A stretch of 64,000 nt of DNA from Sporomusa ovata DSM 2662. GTDB lineage: Bacteria > Bacillota > Negativicutes > Sporomusales > Sporomusaceae. The notes beneath the pieces are model-generated. The model made no database searches, was not told the origin of the DNA, and saw only the letters and a list, made by a program, of their open reading frames with translations. The stretch spans positions 806,001 to 870,000 of the forward strand of contig NZ_ASXP01000002.1 of NCBI RefSeq assembly GCF_000445445.1. The letters are read 5' to 3'. Shown here one piece after another: positions 17,333 through 24,002 of the stretch (positions within the stretch are counted from its first letter, which is position 1; each line of letters begins with the position of its first letter). Made by a program: the position numbers and the translations under genes.

Positions 17333-18097
17333 ATGAGCCATACGATTATTGATGTAATACCGGAAAATATTCTGGAAATAGGAATCTTTTGTGTGAATGG
17401 GACCAAATACAAGGAAGGAATTAAAAGAAAAGAACTATGGTATAAGCAAAGATATGCGGAAGGTCTTAGAATCAAGATATCTGTGAATCAAGATAACATA
17501 CAAACAGGAATGATTGAGTATGTTCCTGGTAAGTATGCGTGGAGAACAATCCATGCAGAAGATTATACTGTAATCCATTGTTTGCAAGTTTCGCGTTCAC
17601 AAACGCATCAGGGTTATGGAAGTGCTTTGTTAAATGCGTGTATTGAAGAATTACAAAATGCTGATGGAATAGCCCTTGTAACAAGTAGCAAACCTTGGGT
17701 TAATGATAAAAAGTTTTTTGTAAAAAAGGGGTTTAAGCAGATCGGTAAGGCAGAGCCTTACTACGAATTATTAGTAAAGCAGTTTCGAAAAGCGGCCCTG
17801 CCAACCTTCAACGTTGGTTGGGAAGAAAGAGCGTTGACATACGGGAAAGGATTAACAGTTTTTTATTCTAATCAATGTCCTATTATTGAAGATACTTTAA
17901 AAAATTTGAAAGAAGCCGCTAAAGAATGTAATATAGAAATCCATTTTTGCAAAATTAACAGCGCAGAGAAAGCGCAAAAAGCTCCATTTGTGTATGGGAC
18001 ATTTGGTGTTCTTTTGAATGGACAATTTTTAACCCATAGGGTTTTTGATAAAGACAGATATGTAAGGCTATTGAAAAGCAAAACAAGAGCATGTTAG
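17333..18097 (+). CDS. GNAT N-acetyltransferase with C-terminal YoaP domain
   Basis: A 254-residue two-part protein. Residues about 1-150 form a GNAT domain with the acetyl-CoA loop VSRSQTHQGYGSALLNA; residues about 170-250 form the YoaP domain, a thioredoxin-like fold around GLTVFYSNQCPIIEDTLKNL that keeps one cysteine of a CxxC-like site. Substrate is unknown. The region is much richer in A+T than the core operons and sits between an IS remnant and palindromic repeats, which suggests horizontal acquisition. Start ATG 17333 has GGAG about 13 bases upstream, a little far. Confidence 0.85.
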   Translation: MSHTIIDVIPENILEIGIFCVNGTKYKEGIKRKELWYKQRYAEGLRIKISVNQDNIQTGMIEYVPGKYAWRTIHAEDYTVIHCLQVSRSQTHQGYGSALLNACIEELQNADGIALVTSSKPWVNDKKFFVKKGFKQIGKAEPYYELLVKQFRKAALPTFNVGWEERALTYGKGLTVFYSNQCPIIEDTLKNLKEAAKECNIEIHFCKINSAEKAQKAPFVYGTFGVLLNGQFLTHRVFDKDRYVRLLKSKTRAC

Positions 18098-18167
18098 GGG
18101 TCAGGCTGTGCGCTATTGCGGAATTTGACTAAGCTCATAATAATAGCACAAGCCTGCCCACGGGTTG
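18098..18167. repeat. REP-like imperfect palindrome
   Basis: GGGGTCAGGCTGTGCGCTATTG on the left is matched by the reverse complement of a segment ending AATAGCACAAGCCTGCCCAC on the right, with mismatches. The form recalls REP/RAYT-type palindromes that begin with GGGGTCAGGCT. It starts immediately behind the stop of the YoaP-type gene. Confidence 0.5.
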
Positions 18168-18204
18168 TTTCTCGACATTGATGAGTCCTTGTATATCTGT
18201 ACTG

Positions 18205-18269
18205 AAACAGGGGATGGGGAAGGTGTTTGTTGGAAATAGATTTGAAACAAAATCCCTGTCCCCATGTTT
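18205..18269. repeat. Dispersed palindromic repeat, copy 1 (CCCTGTCCCCATGTTT type)
   Basis: Left arm AAACAGGGGATGGGGA (18205-18220) and right arm TCCCTGTCCCCATGTTT (18253-18269) are imperfect reverse complements. The right arm shares CCCTGTCCCCATGTTT exactly with an element at 50.6 kb, so this is a dispersed family rather than a local hairpin. The surrounding 18270-18437 contains no gene I can support. Confidence 0.6.
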
Positions 18270-18437
18270 CCCTGGTGATGCTACAGTGCGCGTTGCATCT
18301 GATTTGGGGCAATGCCAAAAGTAAAACCCTGCTCCTTGTATTAGATCACTGATGGGTGGGAGCATGCAATAAAATGAAAGATGTCAGCGACCCCATCTCC
18401 TGTGGCAGTCCCTCTCTCAAGCAATACCATAGATAAG

Positions 18438-18482
18438 AACAGGCTCTCTTATTTCTTTTCGATTAGAGAGTCTGTTTTTTGT
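18438..18482 (+). terminator. Stem-loop terminator in the intergenic region before higBA
   Basis: AACAGGCTCTCT pairs with AGAGAGTCTGTT (one G-T pair), followed by T-rich sequence. It probably ends transcription from the YoaP-type gene. Confidence 0.75.
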
Positions 18483-18604
18483 TTATGGTGATAGCGGAAA
18501 GCTTTGGATGCTGAAAGTAAGGTGATAGTAGCTGAGAAGGTCCTGCGAGGGGCCGTAGAGCTGGTAGTATTTTGAAAAAATTCGTATTTAACTCTAAACT
18601 ATAG

Positions 18605-18652
18605 AGGACATTTATCATACTATGTAGTATAATATTAACCTATAGGGTTAAT
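18605..18652 (+). promoter_or_regulatory. Promoter with two palindromes upstream of higBA
   Basis: TATAAT at 18628-18633 has a weak AGGACA -35 at 18605-18610 (17-base spacing). It overlaps the palindrome ATACTA-TG-TAGTAT (18617-18630) and abuts ATTAACC-TATAG-GGTTAAT (18634-18652). Two palindromes on the core promoter are what an autorepressing HigA-type antitoxin would bind. This is inference from position and symmetry. Confidence 0.6.
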
Positions 18653-18675
18653 AATGTTTTATAGCAGGTGCTGTT

Positions 18676-19024
18676 GTGAATATTAATTTTAAAAGCAAAA
18701 AGCTGGCTAAATGCTGTAATAATTTTTAAGGACGCTGTGAAGGTGTGGGGTGATCAGTATGCACTTAAAGTTTTTCAGCGTCTAAATGAACTGCGAGCAG
18801 CGGAGACGTTGCAGGATATAAGTCACTTGCCGCCGCCAAAATGCCATGAGTTAGAGGGAAATAAGGTGGGGCAATTTGCTGTAACAACTAAGCAACCGGC
18901 CAAGTTAATTATTAAACCCGATCATGATCCTATACCGCAGAAAGCTGACGGTGGGATTGATAGAAATTTAGTTACCGATATAATAGTTTTGGAGGTGGAA
19001 GACTATCATGGAAAAAAGAAATAA
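18676..19024 (+). pseudogene. HigB/RelE-family toxin, frameshifted in a five-T run
   Basis: Read from GTG 18676 the frame gives a HigB-like start (NINFKSKKLAKCCNNF) and hits a stop at 18727. The next frame, after the run of five T at 18723-18727, continues as KDAVKVWGDQYALKVFQRL and on to CHELEGNKVGQFAV and IVLEVEDYH, the typical toxin tail. Removing one T restores a complete toxin of about 115 residues. The downstream piece alone (GTG 18737, 95 codons) lacks the first strand and helix of the fold. HigB toxins cleave mRNA at the ribosome. Either the gene is dead, or it is a sequencing error, or slippage on the T-run makes a little toxin. Confidence 0.8.
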
Positions 19025-20090
19025 ATATTCTCCGGATATTGCAATTCCACCTGGTGTAACACTACTTGAAGTTTTAGAAGAGTTAGGAATGACCCAGGCG
19101 GAATTAGCAGAAAGAACCGCGCGGCCAACAAAGACTATCAACGAAATCATTAAAGGAAAAGCTGCGATTACTCCTGAGACGGCACTACAATTGGAGACAG
19201 TCCTCAAGGTTCCAGCTAGATTTTGGAACAATCTTGAAATGAATTATCGTGAAACTTTGGCACGTATTGAGGAACGCGAGGTTCTTCAAGAACAACTGGA
19301 GTGGTTAAAAGGTGTTCCGGTTAATAGTATGGCACGGTTCGGCTGGATAAAAAAAAACAGTGATTCTATAGAGCAACTTAAAGAGGTATTATCTTTCTTT
19401 GGGGTAGCATCTGTCAGGGGATGGGAAAAGACATGGGATAAGCAATTAGGTTGCGCTTTTCGTAAGTCGAACAAGTATGAAATGGATCGTATTGCATTAG
19501 CTGCTTGGCTACGGGCGGGGCAGCTTGAAGCAAAAGACGTTGCATGTCAACCCTTTGATTCGGAAAGATTTTTAGGGATTTTACCGGATATACGGAAGCT
19601 AACAATTACAGATCCTGATGTATTTGTCACAAAGGTCAGAGAACTGTGTTCTGCAACTGGGGTAGCAGTAATTTTTGTAAGAGAATTACCTAAGCTTCCG
19701 GTCAATGGGGTAACATACTGGCCATCAACGAATAAAGCTATTATTCAGTTGACATTAAGATATAAGGCGGATGATCAGCTTTGGTTTAGTTTCTTTCATG
19801 AAGCTGCCCATATTTTAAAACATGGTAAAAGAGATTTTTATGAAGAGTTTAGCGATGATACGGAAGGCTGGGAGCAAGAGGCCAACGCATTTGCTGCTGA
19901 TCTTCTAATTCCTGCAGATGCTTTTAAGTATTTTGCTAGTAGAAGAATATTTGATGAGCATACAATCCAAGTTTTTGCCAATAGTGTCGGGATTGCACCA
20001 GGAATTGTCGTTGGCAGATTGCAACATGAAGGCTTGCTAAGTTATAGTAGTAGGTTGAATCGGTTAAAAAAGAAATTTTTTTTGGGCTGA
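19008..20090 (+). CDS. HigA-type antitoxin fused to an ImmA/IrrE metallopeptidase domain
   Basis: A 360-residue protein. Residues about 15-80 are an XRE/HigA helix-turn-helix (MTQAELAERTARPTKTINEIIKGK). Residues about 215-330 are an ImmA/IrrE domain with the zinc motif HEAAH at 264-268 and EQEANAFAADLLIP supplying the third ligand. The start overlaps the end of the toxin frame by 17 bases and has GGAGGTGG upstream. HigA antitoxins normally stop near 100 residues; longer ones with this C-terminal domain are known. The fusion may couple repression to proteolysis. Confidence 0.9.
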   Translation: MEKRNKYSPDIAIPPGVTLLEVLEELGMTQAELAERTARPTKTINEIIKGKAAITPETALQLETVLKVPARFWNNLEMNYRETLARIEEREVLQEQLEWLKGVPVNSMARFGWIKKNSDSIEQLKEVLSFFGVASVRGWEKTWDKQLGCAFRKSNKYEMDRIALAAWLRAGQLEAKDVACQPFDSERFLGILPDIRKLTITDPDVFVTKVRELCSATGVAVIFVRELPKLPVNGVTYWPSTNKAIIQLTLRYKADDQLWFSFFHEAAHILKHGKRDFYEEFSDDTEGWEQEANAFAADLLIPADAFKYFASRRIFDEHTIQVFANSVGIAPGIVVGRLQHEGLLSYSSRLNRLKKKFFLG

Positions 20091-20244
20091 GTAGTAATCT
20101 AATTCGATTCTGGTCTTCGGCACCCATCTTAAGACTTCGTTAGTTTCGGGGAGTTTTCTCCCGACGAAAAAATACAGTTATAACATACCCTTCCTTGGTA
20201 GATACTTAAATGAAGATACATAGGTTAACCAAGGAGGGGTTAGA

Positions 20245-21717
20245 TTGAAAAAACAAGGTGAAGGTTTATCAGCTTGGCAGTTAACCATGATGGCGCTAGG
20301 AACGGTAATTGGAGGCTCCTTTTTTTTAGGGTCGGCTGTTGCTATTCGAGCTGCGGGACCGGCAATTGTACTGTCCTTTGTAATGGGCGGCGCTCTCGTA
20401 TATGCCATTTTGTATGCTTTATCAGAAATGACGGTAGCTGATCCGGCGCCAGGCTCTTTTCGCACATTTGCTGAAAAGGCCTATGGCCCTGCTGTCGGTT
20501 TTGTTGTAGGGTGGGTATACTGGACAGGAATGGTGCTGGCGATGTCGAGTGAGGCAATAGCGGTGTCGGCACTATTTCAGACGTGGTTGCAGGGAGTTTC
20601 AGTCCCTTTGCTCGGCGCGGCTGTTATTATCGTTGTTACTATTCTCAATCTGTTTGGCGCAGATCAGTTAAGTAAGCTGGAAGGGGGCCTTGCGGCTGTA
20701 AAGCTGATTGCGATTATCGGCTTTGTGGTTTTGAGTGTAGCCATTGTTAGTGGGTTAATGCCAGGGGCAGGGCAAGTACCAGCAGGAGGAGCATTGGCAA
20801 CAGAACCGGTATTTCCGGCAGGACTGGGAGGTGTTGCGGGGAGTATGTTAATTGTCATGTTTTCTTATGCTGGCTTTGAGATTATTGGGTTGGCTGCTTC
20901 GGAAACAGCCAAGCCGGATAATACAGTACCACAAGCCATTACCTATACTGTTTTTGCTTTAGTTGGCCTCTATGTGGCTGCCATCACAGCGCTACTGCTG
21001 CTTGTGCCGACTACGGCACTAACAACAGACCAAAGTCCCTTAGTGACTGCACTAACAGCCTGGAACTTGCAATGGGCTGGCAATGCAATTAGTATTGTAC
21101 TGGTGACGGCCATTCTATCAACAATGCTGGCTGCTATGTTTGGTTTAGGACGAATGCTGCGATCCTTGGCGGATGAAGGTCATGCACCGTCCTGGGTGAG
21201 AGACAAAGGTGATATTCCCTATCGCGGTATTATTTTTTCGGGTGGGGCAATGCTTGGCGGGCTTGGCCTGGGACTTTTTCTGCCAGCGCAGGTATATCTA
21301 TTCTTGGTTAGTTCTGGTGGGTTTGCCTTGCTTTTTTCCTATATGATTATTCTGGCAACGCACTATAAATTTAGACAGCGACAAGGTTGCCCACCCCGGG
21401 GAAAGTGCCAGCTTCCCGGGTTTCCTGTTACCTCCTGGGCGGCCTTGATAAGTATCGGAGCTATCATTGCCAGCATGCCGTTGATTCCCGGACAGGGGGC
21501 AGGGTTGTTCGCTGGGTTGAGTTTTGTAGCGTTATATTCGCTAATTTACTTTGTCAGTAAGAAATTTTTAACAGGGGAAACCGCTAAAAAGGATTGGACC
21601 AACCGGGGATTGCGCGTAGCAGGTATGCAGTTTGAAACCGCAGAAGAGTTAAGTACTGAGAATAAATTACCCCGCGAGCAAGAGCCAGCTAGCACCAATG
21701 AAGCTAAGCAAAAGTAG
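20245..21717 (+). CDS. APC superfamily amino acid permease
   Basis: A 490-residue integral membrane transporter with about 12 hydrophobic segments. The start LSAWQLTMMALGTVIGGSFFLGSAVAI carries the family's unwound TM1 substrate loop (GTVIGGSFFLGS), and GFVVGWVYWTGMVLAM is typical of TM3. TTG 20245 has AAGGAGGGGT upstream. It imports or exchanges an amino acid or amine; substrate not visible. It lies upstream of the hut genes but 3.7 kb away with unrelated genes between, so a histidine role is speculative. A promoter was not identified. Confidence 0.9.
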   Translation: MKKQGEGLSAWQLTMMALGTVIGGSFFLGSAVAIRAAGPAIVLSFVMGGALVYAILYALSEMTVADPAPGSFRTFAEKAYGPAVGFVVGWVYWTGMVLAMSSEAIAVSALFQTWLQGVSVPLLGAAVIIVVTILNLFGADQLSKLEGGLAAVKLIAIIGFVVLSVAIVSGLMPGAGQVPAGGALATEPVFPAGLGGVAGSMLIVMFSYAGFEIIGLAASETAKPDNTVPQAITYTVFALVGLYVAAITALLLLVPTTALTTDQSPLVTALTAWNLQWAGNAISIVLVTAILSTMLAAMFGLGRMLRSLADEGHAPSWVRDKGDIPYRGIIFSGGAMLGGLGLGLFLPAQVYLFLVSSGGFALLFSYMIILATHYKFRQRQGCPPRGKCQLPGFPVTSWAALISIGAIIASMPLIPGQGAGLFAGLSFVALYSLIYFVSKKFLTGETAKKDWTNRGLRVAGMQFETAEELSTENKLPREQEPASTNEAKQK

Positions 21718-21868
21718 TCCCGGCGTAAGCCAGGGATGATAGGTACTCCGGTAGCAAAGGGAGTATAAAAATGCAGAATCGTTATGAACCGATTAATCAA
21801 TATAGGACTTAAGACCTATAGATGACTGATTAGTCAAAATGCTAAAATTATTAAAAGGGGGATTAGTT
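21718..21868 (+). other. Intergenic stretch with two small stem-loops
   Basis: CCCGGC-GTAA-GCCAGGG (21719-21735) is a GNRA-capped hairpin, and ACTCC...GGGAGT (21746-21764) a second. No T-run follows. It precedes the exported-protein gene and may be a leader structure; it does not fit a riboswitch family I know. Confidence 0.3.
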
Positions 21869-22426
21869 ATGATATTAAAACGCTATACTACTGTTTTGGC
21901 AGTTGCCACGGCCCTGACCTTTATTGTTCCGACAGGTGGTGCCGCTGCGGTCAGTGTTACGACGTCAACAACAGGCATTTATGTTGGCGATGCTAGTTTT
22001 TTTAAGTCCAAAACTTATTCTGATAGCATGAGATTGGCCCACGCACTGTCGTCTTATTATGATCGTCCAATTCTAACGTCTGAAATAGTTCGACTAACAG
22101 CTAATTTTGATTTTAGTTTTGATGATATATCAATGATGTATGTCGTTGCTGACTACGCTGATTTACCTGTCGATGATATTGTTGTTCTCCGTAAGAAACA
22201 CTTGGGCTGGGGTGAGATCGCTAAATTGCACGGACTTAAAGTTCAGGAACTAAAACACAGGTATAATTTATTTGCCGATGAGGCGCACTTCTATAGGATA
22301 GATATAAATTACATAGACGAATATGACCAATATCCTGGTTACTATCACGAGCATGATCGTGACAACGGTAGAAATCATGCTGAACGTTATGAACATAAGC
22401 ATGATAAAGGCAATGGACATAAGTAG
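21869..22426 (+). CDS. Exported protein of unknown function, His/Asp-rich tail
   Basis: About 185 residues. An N-terminal signal peptide (LKRYTTVLAVATALTFIVP, then small residues GGAAAVS) is followed by a folded region and, from about residue 150, a tail with many His, Asp, Tyr and Glu (HEHDRDNG, HAERYEHKHDKGNGHK). Such tails often bind divalent metals. A central segment LGWGEIAKLHGLKVQELK resembles a helix-turn-helix-like fold seen in small envelope proteins. ATG 21869 has GGGG nearby and avoids the upstream ATG at 21839. I do not recognise the family. Confidence 0.7.
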   Translation: MILKRYTTVLAVATALTFIVPTGGAAAVSVTTSTTGIYVGDASFFKSKTYSDSMRLAHALSSYYDRPILTSEIVRLTANFDFSFDDISMMYVVADYADLPVDDIVVLRKKHLGWGEIAKLHGLKVQELKHRYNLFADEAHFYRIDINYIDEYDQYPGYYHEHDRDNGRNHAERYEHKHDKGNGHK

Positions 22427-22468
22427 TGTGCTGATTTAATAGGGCACAACGAAGGTGTTATGGTAAAA

Positions 22469-22506
22469 AGAAGGAATGCTCCTCTAAAAGGGGACATTCC
22501 TTCTTT
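22469..22506 (+). terminator. Terminator behind the His-rich exported protein gene
   Basis: AGAAGGAATG pairs perfectly with CATTCCTTCT around a 16-base apical part that can pair further (TCC/GGG), followed by TTTG. Confidence 0.75.
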
Positions 22507-22567
22507 GACATTTTGATGATATACTCAAGATGTCAGTAATCAAAAGGTTTATTATGAGGTGGGGCTT

Positions 22568-23065
22568 ATGGTACAGTCATGGAAAAGTTTTGCAATAGGT
22601 GCTCTTGCTATGTTGGTAATGATAATAACTGCCTATATGCTATTTTCAGGAACGGAAAAGCGCGCCGCTATTCCTGAAAAAGGCGTAGAAGATACTGAGG
22701 ACTATTCTAATAAAGTTACGATTACACCGCTGCCTGCATTGCGGATTGTCCGGGGAACAGAGGTACCTTTTGAAGGAAAAATAGAATTGCGGCAAGCCAT
22801 TGCCGGCCAAGCTGCCCAGGACATAACTATTGTCAACTTCCAAGCGACCGGCGAGCATGCTGATAAATCGGTAATTATGATTGTATGGGAGAATGGCGAG
22901 GTCGAAAAAGTATATCCTGGTACAAAAAATAAAAAGTTTTCACCTGGTAGGCGGGCTGTAAAAATTTCGGTAATAGGATATAGTATGCACGAAAGACCCA
23001 TTTTTAGGGATGCTAGCCGCAAGGGTACACTGACGTGGGAGATTCATTATGAACCAGTTAACTAA
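22568..23065 (+). CDS. Membrane-anchored protein of unknown function
   Basis: About 165 residues with one N-terminal transmembrane helix (FAIGALAMLVMIITAYMLF) and an outside domain of roughly 130 residues rich in beta-strand pattern. ATG 22568 has GAGGTGG five bases upstream; a GTG at 22559 overlaps that site. No motif recognised. It stands alone between a terminator and a decayed gene. Confidence 0.65.
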   Translation: MVQSWKSFAIGALAMLVMIITAYMLFSGTEKRAAIPEKGVEDTEDYSNKVTITPLPALRIVRGTEVPFEGKIELRQAIAGQAAQDITIVNFQATGEHADKSVIMIVWENGEVEKVYPGTKNKKFSPGRRAVKISVIGYSMHERPIFRDASRKGTLTWEIHYEPVN

Positions 23066-23140
23066 AAACACGTATAGGGGTAAGAGGATTGCAGAGATGA
23101 ACGAGTTAGATGCGGTTTTATTGGGGAGTCCCAAAGTTAC

Positions 23141-23904
23141 TGGAATGGTGAGGGCAACGCCTTTCGTATTAGGAGTTATGTGTATGAGCAACTGTCATTG
23201 TCAAGGAAAACACTAATCCATAAACGGGCAGGCAGTTATTTGGAAGAACTGATGGATAAGGATTCCTTGGGGCGGGATGTGTATTCGGAAATTCTCTTAT
23301 CATTATTCGCAGATCAACGAAAAGAGTAAGGTGCTTGAATATACCATTAAGCTTGCGGAAAAATACTGTTGTCCGCAGTATGAATTATTTCCTGATTTGA
23401 GCAAAACATATAGTGGGTTTGTTTTTGAAAACAAATTGCAGATTATGGGCTATCTGGATAAAATCAAGGATTTGCTGGCGGCTTTAGCAGCCGGGCAAAT
23501 GCCCTGGGAACGGTTGAATCGTGCCTTAGAAGTTATTGTACGTTACATTGTATGCTGGCCTTATTAGCCATTAGAGACAACTGTATCCAAAGGGACGCAG
23601 TTATTTGGAAAAGGCGGCTGATTTTTCGGAGCAATACCAAGATGCTTACCAGGCCGGGATTATCATCAGGGCAAAATTGGAGGTTCGTATCCAGATGCAG
23701 CAAGATATTCGGGTACAAGAAGCATTTGCAGACTATTTAAACTTATCCTGTGAGGAATATTATCGACAAGGGAAAGAACTTTTTGGTAAACCGGAAATAC
23801 AGTTGAACAAAACATGCTGGACAGTATCTATGCAGCAGCGAATAAGCAATAAGGATATGTCAAATGACCAAAACCAGAGGAGACGGTTTTGGTTTTTTGA
23901 CTAA
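23141..23904 (+). pseudogene. Decayed C-terminal part of a large ATPase/regulator-type gene
   Basis: Pieces in different frames read as one protein: GNAFRIRSYVYEQLSLSRKT then LIHKRAGSYLEELMDKDS, a frameshift near 23280, SYHYSQINEKSKVLEYTIKL, another break near 23560, and SYLEKAADFSEQYQDAYQAG. The style (YxxLSxxxRxxLHKRxAxYLE, HYxxxxxxxKxLEY) is that of the helical repeats behind AAA/STAND ATPases in large signalling regulators. The N-terminal ATPase part is absent. At least two frameshifts and stops show it is dead. Family assignment is tentative. Confidence 0.5.
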
Positions 23905-24002
23905 TTTGCAGTAAGAGGTTTATAAATCGTGCTATTAATGGTTTTGACGTTTCGTAGACGCAAGCATGCTATAGTAATTGCAAAAGGTAATTTGGAGGGA
24001 TA

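Noticed and set aside
20100..20135. A tRNA 3'-end-like piece (TTCGATTCTGGTCTTCGGCA)
   Set aside because: No matching anticodon arm, D arm or acceptor strand lies upstream, so it is not a tRNA; an attachment-site remnant is possible but unsupported.
20245..21717. Histidine permease as part of the hut operon
   Set aside because: It is 2.3 kb away from hutU with two unrelated genes and a pseudogene between, and substrate specificity cannot be read from sequence.
21718..21868. A possible c-di-GMP (GEMM) riboswitch, because of GCGTAAGCC and GGTAGCAAAGGG
   Set aside because: Only parts of the pattern are present; the conserved first half and the P1 closing stem are missing, so I list only two stem-loops.
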